Below, piece by piece: positions 29,599 through 37,027 of a stretch of DNA of 64,000 nucleotides. The stretch is taken from positions 1 through 64,000 of the forward strand of contig CAVXNR010000031.1 of NCBI GenBank assembly GCA_963763095.1. The letters are read 5' to 3'. The DNA is from CAVUCH01 sp963763095. GTDB taxonomy: Bacteria > Acidobacteriota > Vicinamibacteria > Vicinamibacterales > JAENWD01. The notes beneath the pieces are model-generated. The model had not been told where the DNA came from. It saw nothing but the letters and a program-made list of their open reading frames with translations, and made no database searches. A program made the position numbers and the translations under genes. Position 1 is the stretch's first letter; every line of letters starts with the position of its first letter.

Positions 29599-31728
29599 AT
29601 GAACAAGCCGCTGCCGCTGCTATGCGCCGTCATCATCGCCGCCCGGGTCGCCTCGGCTCAGCAGGATCCGATCTCGCGCTCGTGGAATCAGCCGGTCGAG
29701 CCCTTCCGGATCGCCGGCAATCTCTACTACGTCGGTGCGTCGGACGTGACGTCGTTCCTCATCACGACACCGGCGGGACACATGGTGATCGACGGCGGCT
29801 TCGTCGAAACGGCGCCGATGATTGTGGCCAACATCCGCCGCCTTGGATTCCGCGCCGAGGATGTGCGCATCCTGCTGAACAGCCACCCGCACTACGATCA
29901 CGCTGGCGGCCTGGCGGAGCTGAAGCGCGCCACCGGCGGGCAGCTCTACGCCAGCCGCGCCGACTCCCCGCTGCTGGCGCGCGGCGGCCACGGCGACCTG
30001 CAGTTCCGAGACCGCCTCGTGTATCCGGCAATTGTGGCCGACCGCATCTTCGATGACGGTGAGCTGGTGACGCTCGGCGGAACGACGATGACGGCGCGCA
30101 TCACGCCCGGCCACACGCCCGGTTGCACCACGTGGACGACGACGATCGTCGACGGCGCGCGTTCGTATAGCGTCGTCTTCCTCTGCAGTCCGACAGTGCC
30201 CGACGGCTACGTGCTGACGACGAATCCGCGGTATCCGACTGCAGTCGCCGATTACCGGCGCCAGTTCGAGATCCTCCGCTCGCTTCATCCCGACATCTGG
30301 CTCGCGTCGCACGGCAACTTCTTCGACCTCGCGAAGCGGATGAAGACGCACGACTTCCTCGACGCCGCGACATATCTGCCATTCGTCGAGCGGATGGCGA
30401 GCGCCTTCGAGAAGCGCGTTGCGTCGGAAGCGATCGTCATCCACGACGTGACGGTGATCGACGGCACTGGCGCCCCCCCGCGCGCGAATGCCGACGTCGT
30501 CCTCCGCGACGGTCGCATTTCGGCGATCGAGGAGGCGCGCACGTTCGCGCATCCGGCAGGCGCGAGCGTCATCGACGGCAGCGGGAAGTACGTCATCCCA
30601 GGCCTGATCGACATGCACGCGCACATGGCCGGCGACGTGATCAATGAGAAGGGAGAGCCGGGCGACCGCTGGGACCGCGAGGTGGCGCTGTCGTTCCTGC
30701 GTACGCTGCTGCAGTTCGGTGTGACGACCGTGCGCGACCCCGGCGCGATCATGCCGGACGCGCTGCTGCTGCGACGTCTGCTGCGCGACGGCGAGGTCGA
30801 CGGTCCGCGCTTCTTCATCGCGGGCCGGATCCTGATCGACTCCGACTTCCGGCCGCCTGGCTTCGTGCCCGTGCACGACGAGGCGGCGGTGCGCGCCGAG
30901 ATCCGCTGGCAGGCGACCGCGGGCGTCGACGTGGTGAAGGTCTACGCGTCAATGCCGCCGAACCTCGTCGCCGCGGCGATCGCGGAGGCGCACGGGCTTG
31001 GCCTGCCGGTGATCGGCCATCTGCAGCGGACGACGTGGACCGAGGCGGCGCGGATGGGCATCGACGGCGTGGAGCACGCCGCGCCGTGGTCGCCCGTCTA
31101 CGTGCGCGAGGCCGATCGCGAGACGGCGCCGGCCGGGTTATTTGGGCGCGTGCACTGGCTCGAGCATCTCGACGACCATGCCATCGACGAGATGATCGCC
31201 GCGCTCGCGGAGCATCACGTCGTCGTCGATCCGACGCTGATGGCGACGATGCAGACAAAGTTCTGGGCCGACGATCCGAAGTGGACGCGGAATCCCGATC
31301 TGGCGTTGGTGCCGGAGAGCGTGCGGAAGGGATGGGCGGCCGGCGGCTTCACAAAGGATTGGACACCCGAGCAGTTCGGCGAGGCGAAGAAGTCGTGGCC
31401 GATCCTGCTCGGCCTGATCAGGAAGATGTACGACCGCGGCGTCCCGCTCGTCGCCGGCACCGATACGCCGACGCCGTGGATCGTACCGGGGCCGAGCCTT
31501 CACGATGAGTTGAAGCTGCTGAACGAGGCGGGCATCCCGCCGCTCGAGGTGCTGAAGATCGCCACGTTCAACGCATCGCGCGCGTTGCGGCGTGACAACG
31601 AATTCGGCTCGATCCGTCCCGGCCTGCGCGCCGATCTCGTCCTGCTCTCGAAGAATCCGGTCGAATCGATCGGCAACACACGGTCGATTGAGGCAGTGAT
31701 TCAGAATGGGGCGATCGTCAGGCGGTAA
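29599..31728 (+). CDS. Fusion: exported subclass B3-type metallo-beta-lactamase domain + cyclic amidohydrolase domain
   Basis: 709 residues in one uninterrupted frame. A signal peptide ends near ARVASAQ. Residues about 30-275 are a metallo-beta-lactamase fold closest to subclass B3: H96-x-H98-x-D100-H101 in NSHPHYDHAGG, H172 in TPGHTPG, and H238 in ASHGNFF, a complete dizinc set. Residues about 280-709 are an amidohydrolase of the imidazolonepropionase/prolidase-like class: H340-x-H342 in DMHAHMAG, His in VIGHL and GVEHAA, and D622 in AGTDTP. Both active sites look intact. The protein should act in the periplasm on an amide, lactam or lactone substrate. A beta-lactam hydrolysis role is possible but unproven. 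No ribosome site is evident before the ATG. Confidence 0.87.
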   Translation: MNKPLPLLCAVIIAARVASAQQDPISRSWNQPVEPFRIAGNLYYVGASDVTSFLITTPAGHMVIDGGFVETAPMIVANIRRLGFRAEDVRILLNSHPHYDHAGGLAELKRATGGQLYASRADSPLLARGGHGDLQFRDRLVYPAIVADRIFDDGELVTLGGTTMTARITPGHTPGCTTWTTTIVDGARSYSVVFLCSPTVPDGYVLTTNPRYPTAVADYRRQFEILRSLHPDIWLASHGNFFDLAKRMKTHDFLDAATYLPFVERMASAFEKRVASEAIVIHDVTVIDGTGAPPRANADVVLRDGRISAIEEARTFAHPAGASVIDGSGKYVIPGLIDMHAHMAGDVINEKGEPGDRWDREVALSFLRTLLQFGVTTVRDPGAIMPDALLLRRLLRDGEVDGPRFFIAGRILIDSDFRPPGFVPVHDEAAVRAEIRWQATAGVDVVKVYASMPPNLVAAAIAEAHGLGLPVIGHLQRTTWTEAARMGIDGVEHAAPWSPVYVREADRETAPAGLFGRVHWLEHLDDHAIDEMIAALAEHHVVVDPTLMATMQTKFWADDPKWTRNPDLALVPESVRKGWAAGGFTKDWTPEQFGEAKKSWPILLGLIRKMYDRGVPLVAGTDTPTPWIVPGPSLHDELKLLNEAGIPPLEVLKIATFNASRALRRDNEFGSIRPGLRADLVLLSKNPVESIGNTRSIEAVIQNGAIVRR

Positions 31729-31839
31729 AGTGAGTAGTTTTGGAACCGTCGAGCCGCTCGACGAGCTCGTGCAGCGTCGCGCTGCGGGCTGACCTCCCGC
31801 GCGACACAATCCTTTCAATTCCTGACGTACGCGCCCCGG

Positions 31840-32607
31840 TCAGAACGGGTTCGAGAGCACGCGGCGAATCCTGTCGCCGTAGGTCCGCCCCGACTGCAGG
31901 CGGTGTCCGGATCGCAGCTCGATGACGTACTGGCCATGCGCGAGCGACCACAGCTGCGAGATCCGCTGGACGTTCACGATGTGCGATCGATGAATGCGCA
32001 GAAAGCGCTCGGGATCGAGAACGCCCTCGACGGTGTTCATCGGCACGTGCAGCAGATGCGTCGCCTCCCCGATATGCAGCTGGACGTAGTTCTGGAAGGC
32101 TTCGATCCGGTCCACATCGTCAACGGGCACGAAGAGCGTCCGCTCGCCGGATCGCACCGCGAACCGTGTGAGCCGCCGGGGCGGGCTCGCGATCGCCTCG
32201 AGCATCGCGACGACCTGGCGCGCCGTCTCGCCGTGCGGCTGCATCCGAATCCGGCTGGACGCCCGCTCGAATGCGAGAGAGAAGCGCTCCTCGGTGACCG
32301 GCTTGAGCAGATAGTCGATCGCGGCGATCTCGAACGCGCGAATCGCATACTGGTCGTGGCCGGTCACGAAGATCACCGCGGGCATGCGCTCCGGTCCGAC
32401 CGCATGCACGACGGCGAACCCGTCCATCCGCGGCATCTGCACGTCGAGCAGCACCAGATCGGGCGGCCGCTCACGGATGATCGCGATCGCCTCCCGCCCG
32501 TTTCGCGCTTCCGACACGGACTCGACGCCTGCCTGGCGGCCGAGCAGCAGCTTCAACCCCTCGCGCGCCAGCGGCTCGTCGTCCACGACGAGCACTTTCA
32601 CTCGCAT
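31840..32607 (-). CDS. LytTR-family response regulator
   Basis: 255 residues. The receiver domain has DDEP at the start, phospho-acceptor D55 in LLDVQMPRMDG, and K in LLKPV. The C-terminal LytTR DNA-binding domain (RFAVRSGERTLFVPVDDVDR, FLRIHRSHIVNVQRI) binds promoter repeats as a ten-stranded beta fold. Its start overlaps the end of the LytS-type kinase gene by 10 bases, so they form one two-component system. Confidence 0.92.
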   Translation of the reverse strand: MRVKVLVVDDEPLAREGLKLLLGRQAGVESVSEARNGREAIAIIRERPPDLVLLDVQMPRMDGFAVVHAVGPERMPAVIFVTGHDQYAIRAFEIAAIDYLLKPVTEERFSLAFERASSRIRMQPHGETARQVVAMLEAIASPPRRLTRFAVRSGERTLFVPVDDVDRIEAFQNYVQLHIGEATHLLHVPMNTVEGVLDPERFLRIHRSHIVNVQRISQLWSLAHGQYVIELRSGHRLQSGRTYGDRIRRVLSNPF

Positions 32608-33732
32608 GCGGCCTCCTCCCGCATCGTCCGGAGGGGCAAGGTTATGGTCACGCGGGCGCCGTGTGGGGCGGTGTTCTCGGCAACGAGACCGGCCCGGTTG
32701 CCGTACAGTCGTCCGAGGCGGCTCCGGGTGTTGGCGAGCCCGATGCCCGGCTGCTCCAGGCGCGGCGGCTGCAAGCCTGGCCCGTCATCCGAAACGATCA
32801 GGGCGAGCGAGCCATCGCGCTCCGTCGCCCTCACGTCAATGGTGACCGCCTCTTCGCTCTGACCCAGCCCGTGACGGACGGCGTTCTCGACGATGGGTTG
32901 AAGGACCATGTGCGGCACGAGCGCGTCTGTCAGCCCAGGATCGGCTGCGACGTGCACCCGCAGGCGGTCTTCGAACCGAACCTCCTCGATCGAGAGATAG
33001 AGGCGTAGGAACTTCAGCTCACGCCACAACGGCACCTCCTGCACATCGACGTCGTCGAGCGCCAGGCGCAGCAGGTCTCCGAGCCGCGCGACCATCGCCT
33101 CGGCCTTGGTGGTCTTCTGCTGTTGGATGAGTACCGATGATTGCGCCGAGCGTGTTGAACAGAAAGTGCGGCTGCAGCTGCATCTTCAACGCGCTCAGGT
33201 GCGCGGCCGCCAGCTGCTGCGCGAGCTCGGACGCGTGCACCTTCAGCTCAAATGCCTCCCGCTCACGAGTCTTGGCGTTCTCGTGCGATCGGTACACGGC
33301 CTGGAGCGCGATCACCGCCCAATACCGAACGACGCCCCCCTGGATGCCGAACGAGAGCATCACGTTGATGCCGGCGACAATCGACGGTGGCGGCGACGCG
33401 GATGGAAAGACACCGAGCGCGATCAGCAGCGGCACTTCGATGACGGTGGACACGATCGAGAAGACGACGCTGAAGGGCAGATGGACCCCTGCGTAGCTGA
33501 CGCGCCGCTCGAGCGGCCACCGGCCGCCAAGCCACAAGAGCGCCGGGGTGAGCGCGGCGCAGATGTACATGCCCGTCATCCAACCGACGAACACGTACCT
33601 CCAAGGCACCGCCTCACCCCGATAGAGGCGTGGCACCGAGTCCTGGGTGATGTAGAACAGCCCGGCTACAGTCCAGGCGAGCCAGAGTCCCGCAATCTGC
33701 CCGATCCGCTGCCGCACCCGAGGTGAGATCAC
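32598..33732 (-). CDS. LytS-type sensor histidine kinase, one frameshift
   Basis: About 377 residues after correction. The N-terminal half has four to five membrane segments. The His_kinase motif LQPHFLFNTL has its phospho-accepting H189. An extra base near 33137 breaks the frame: SVLIQQQKTTKAEAMVARLG is encoded in the second frame, followed by the HATPase_c domain (PIVENAVRHGLG; DDGPGL; GIGLANTRSRL). The single indel sits between two perfectly conserved segments. Signal unknown; the partner is the overlapping LytTR regulator. Confidence 0.85.
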
Positions 33733-34044
33733 GGGCTCATTGTGCCGTGGGTTGCCGTGACCCGAGGCAGCTTTTGACGAAGCGGCCGATCGCGAGGATC
33801 AACGGAGCGGGCCTCCCGGCTCTCGTCTCACCCGCAGGGCTGAAGCCCTGCCCCACCGCGCGCCTCTGGGCTCGACCCGCGCGACCGGCATCGGACCGCG
33901 AACCGTGCGACGTTCGTCGGGCGCGCCGTCCGGTTCGGCATTCCGACAGGACAGTCTGTCAAAAACCCCTGTCGGTCCGCTCCCCGCCGTTCCAGGATCC
34001 ACTCCGTGCTGCAAGCCACACGCGGTTCCGAAAGGACGGTGAAT
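33733..34044. other. Gene-free interval with a palindromic element
   Basis: About 310 bases between the kinase start and the small exported protein. Apart from the palindrome at 33834-33851 I see no feature. Confidence 0.4.
33834..33851. repeat. Perfect palindromic element (REP-like)
   Basis: GCAGGGCT, two-base centre GA, AGCCCTGC. Short palindromes of this GCAGGGCTnnAGCCCTGC type recur in intergenic DNA of acidobacterial genomes (general knowledge). Only one copy is evident in this window. Confidence 0.5.
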
Positions 34045-34614
34045 ATGACTCGGCTGGGTGCGTGGGTTGGCGGGTGGTTGATGATGACGGGTTCGTTGAC
34101 GTACGCGGCCGTGGCGCAGATACCGGCCGCGGAGATGGCCGAGGTGCCGGGCATCGTGCCGAGCGGCTTCGGCGACGCCGTCGATCGGGATGTCACCAGA
34201 GTTCGCGCCGCGACGGCCAGGTTCAATTCGACCGAGGCTGCCGAAGCGGCCGGCTACGCGCGCGTCTCCGAGTGCGTCGAACATCAACCGGCCGGTGCGA
34301 TGGGCTACCACTTTCAGAACAACGCGCTGCTCGACACGACGCTCGACGTCGACCATCCGGAAGTGCTGGTCTACGAGCGCAAGCCTGAGGGCGGGTTCAA
34401 GCTGAACGGCGTGGAGTTCCTGGTGCCGATCTCCGCCTGGACTGCCAGCGAGCCGCCGCGAATCATGGGTCAGGCGCTCAAGCGCGCAGACCGGTTGGGC
34501 ATCTGGTACCTACACGTCTGGACGTGGGAGCCCAGCCCGAGTGGGCTCTTTGCCGACTGGAATCCTCGCGTGAAGTGCGGAACCGGCGGCAGCGCGTCAG
34601 CGATGCCTCACTGA
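34045..34614 (+). CDS. Small exported protein of an uncharacterised family
   Basis: 189 residues from the ATG at 34045, preceded by GAAAGGACGG. A signal peptide ends near TYAAVAQ. The mature part has ARFNSTEAAEAAGYARVSEC, GAMGYHFQNNALLD and VEFLVPISAWT, then a His/Trp-rich tail with LHVWTWEPSPSGLFADWNP. I recognise this pattern from uncharacterised secreted proteins of soil bacteria, without an assigned function. The two Cys residues (C in SECVEH and VKCGTGG) could form a disulphide. Confidence 0.7.
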   Translation: MTRLGAWVGGWLMMTGSLTYAAVAQIPAAEMAEVPGIVPSGFGDAVDRDVTRVRAATARFNSTEAAEAAGYARVSECVEHQPAGAMGYHFQNNALLDTTLDVDHPEVLVYERKPEGGFKLNGVEFLVPISAWTASEPPRIMGQALKRADRLGIWYLHVWTWEPSPSGLFADWNPRVKCGTGGSASAMPH

Positions 34615-34619
34615 GGGCG

Positions 34620-34930
34620 ACGGCCAACTCCAACGACAGTTGCGCTCGTCAACGTGACCTGGCCAGAGGAGATACGTCGTGTTGAGAATTGCGCGACACG
34701 CGTAGTGTTGGCGCGCTGTGATTAGTCGCCCGATGATCGGGCGGGCAATCGCCGTGTCGCCGCCTGCGTTCGAGCGTACGTCCACGATCACCCCCCGCGT
34801 GTTCTGAAGCGCCTCCAGCGCGCGATCGAAGGCAAGTACCACACCACGATTTCCCGAACGTGGAGAATCGCGATCAGTCCGATATCGCGTCCCACGCGCT
34901 TCCATTCCACATCGTTCCGTGCCGGCGTTG
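34620..34930 (-). pseudogene. Remnant of an S41 (tail-specific) peptidase
   Basis: Minus-strand frames contain the S41 catalytic-domain signature in pieces: RDIGLIAILHVREIV in one frame, and FDRALEALQNTRGVIVDVRS followed by NAGGDTAIARPIIGRLI in another. These match the conserved GDIGYLRI and D-x-R-x-N-x-GGD segments. The catalytic Ser region and the rest of the enzyme are absent. It is an orphan fragment in an otherwise gene-free interval (34615-35293). Confidence 0.6.
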
Positions 34931-35293
34931 TTCCGCGGGGCGACGGCGATTGCGGCAAGCCGGGTTCCGTCGCAGCAGGCGCGCATCTCGCAGGATCTGT
35001 CCCATGGGTAGGGTGGGGCAACTGATGTGGCGGTGCGGCCGCGCCGTCTTTGAGGGCGCCGATGCCCCGAACCTCCAGGTGGTGGCGCGGTCTGTGCGAT
35101 ATCGGACGCCGTCCGTTCGGTTCCGGGACGAAGCGCCTATCTCGACCTGGCGACGCTACATGATACCGGAGACGGACGGCTTGCTGTCATGTGGCTGTTC
35201 CATAGGGAGCGATGGTAGGCTCTTTGCACAATCCAAAGGAACGATGGTGTGGTCGTAGGTCGAAAGTTACGCCGGGCGAAAGGAATTCTGACA

Positions 35294-36040
35294 ATGAAAC
35301 CGGTCACACTTTTCACGCTCCTTTTCAGTCTTGTGGCAGGCATCTGTGCAAATGCTCAAACTCCCACACCGGCTAAGTCCCGCATCTGTATGGACGTTGC
35401 TCACCAGCAGAAATTCTGGCACGACCCCGCCGATATGGCAGGAATGGACGTGAAAATGATCGAGCGCGTGAAATACATGACGGGAGAATTTGTAAAGACG
35501 GCTACCGCTGTCGAGGCGAGCCTGACCTACCTGAAGAAAGAAGTAACACCCAAAGACCTGGAAGGATGCGACCTGCTGTTCATCCATATTCCTTCGGCCG
35601 AGTCCACACCCGATGAGGTCGGCGCCATATCGAAATCCATCGCCGGCGGCGCATCGCTGTTCCTGGTCATGGATCAAAACATGTGGTCGACCCTGGACCA
35701 AACCAATGTAAACGACCTTATCCGTTCGTTCGGCATACAGTTCGGTGGCGAGGGTCCCGATTCGCTGGCGGGCGGCCACACCAAAGCAGGCCTCGTTACC
35801 GACAAGCGCCTGAAAATCTCTTATCACGGCGCGAGGACGGTGACCGGTGGCACTCCGTTCTGCTTCAACGACCGGTCTGATGACTATCCATTCGGCACCT
35901 TCATGGAGGTGACGAACGGTGGGAAGATCATCGTGATGGGCGACGGCATGGTGTCCCTGTACATGACCAGCTGGGAGGGCGTGCAGGATTACCAGTGCCA
36001 GGAATTCATGCAGGATGCGTTTCGGTGGCTGCTGAAGTGA
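35294..36040 (+). CDS. Exported GATase-like/DUF4350-like protein, visibly lower GC
   Basis: 248 residues from ATG 35294, chosen because AAAGGA lies 8 bases upstream and the signal peptide (MKPVTLFTLLFSLVAGICAN) starts there. The mature part resembles DUF4350/GldG-like Rossmann domains: LEGCDLLFIHIPSAEST, then GASLFLVMDQN and GGKIIVMGDGMVSLYM. Lys, Asn and Thr content and A/T-ending codons are clearly higher than in neighbouring genes. That suggests acquisition from a lower-GC donor such as Bacteroidota (inference). Function unknown. Convergent with the GNAT gene, 24 bases apart. Confidence 0.72.
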   Translation: MKPVTLFTLLFSLVAGICANAQTPTPAKSRICMDVAHQQKFWHDPADMAGMDVKMIERVKYMTGEFVKTATAVEASLTYLKKEVTPKDLEGCDLLFIHIPSAESTPDEVGAISKSIAGGASLFLVMDQNMWSTLDQTNVNDLIRSFGIQFGGEGPDSLAGGHTKAGLVTDKRLKISYHGARTVTGGTPFCFNDRSDDYPFGTFMEVTNGGKIIVMGDGMVSLYMTSWEGVQDYQCQEFMQDAFRWLLK

Positions 36041-36064
36041 TTGACTCCAGCGAACAGAGCGCGT

Positions 36065-37018
36065 CTACTCGGACCGCGCCCTCGCTGCGTAAAGGTGATG
36101 CCCGTCGGCGGGGCGGAAACCGAGCGTCCCCAGGAACTCCTCTGAGATCTCCGACGGGTGGACCTTCGGGAACCGGAACCCCATCATGCCTTGCGCGCTC
36201 AAGCGACAGAGCAATTGCTTCGAACGTGCTCCACCGTCCTCGATGAACGAGCGGAGCGACACAATCTCCGCGGTCGGGGCGCTCTCCCCAAGACCCGCCC
36301 GTGCGTTCCCCTCCGGGCCAACATCGCGCTTCACGTAAAGGAGGTAGGCCTCGATTCGCTCGTCGGAGGCGACGGCCAGCCCTGCAATGTCGTCCTTCCG
36401 TGCCGTGAGGGTCTCGACCGAGCGCTCCCAGCACACCTGCGGATCAGCCTCCCCCAGGAGACCATTGGCGGCGAGATCGTCCACCGTGACAGGAATCACG
36501 AAGCGGCCATCGTGATCTGCCTCGCGCAGGTCATTCGCAGGCTGCAGGATGTAGTCCGTCAGCAGCGCTTCCTGGACGTATCCGCTCGCGCTGAACAGCT
36601 CGCAGGCAGGAGCGAGCGTCTCGGGGACTTCCGCGATCATTCGTGGGGGGCCGAGAATCGCGAGCTTGGAGCCGAGCGAGGCGAGCAGGTGACGGCCATG
36701 ACCCTGTCGGCGATGATCAGGATGGACGGCGATCCTGTGGACGAGGGTACCGGAGGGCCGCTTGGCGCCGATCAGGACGCCGATCGGGTCGGAGCCCGAG
36801 AACGCCACCATGCAGCTGCTGCACCAGACCTGAAGGTCGCGGATCGATCGCTTGAACGCCGCCGGCGTCATCGGCGGCTCGTCGGGATAGTACGGCGCCC
36901 AGCAGCGATTCAGCGCGTCGACGAGCAGCGCGATGTCGTCCGAGCGGCAGAAGCGGTATGCGGACATGGAGTCATCGGTGAAACGACCGACAAACTCACA
37001 GCTGTTCGCCGGACGCAC
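36065..37018 (-). CDS. GNAT-family N-acetyltransferase, last gene of the respiratory operon
   Basis: Up to 317 residues. The GNAT acetyl-CoA motif is IAVHPDHRRQGHGRHLLASL in the first half. The second half looks like a second degenerate GNAT-type domain (IEAYLLYVKRD). The start is either GTG at 37018, 9 bases after the stress-protein stop, or ATG at 36967 (MSAYRFCRSDDIALL), where homology is expected to begin. Tight spacing to the PCP_red stress protein suggests co-transcription, although the substrate and any link to respiration are unknown. Confidence 0.78.
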   Translation of the reverse strand: MRPANSCEFVGRFTDDSMSAYRFCRSDDIALLVDALNRCWAPYYPDEPPMTPAAFKRSIRDLQVWCSSCMVAFSGSDPIGVLIGAKRPSGTLVHRIAVHPDHRRQGHGRHLLASLGSKLAILGPPRMIAEVPETLAPACELFSASGYVQEALLTDYILQPANDLREADHDGRFVIPVTVDDLAANGLLGEADPQVCWERSVETLTARKDDIAGLAVASDERIEAYLLYVKRDVGPEGNARAGLGESAPTAEIVSLRSFIEDGGARSKQLLCRLSAQGMMGFRFPKVHPSEISEEFLGTLGFRPADGHHLYAARARSE

Positions 37019-37027
37019 TTCGCGCCG

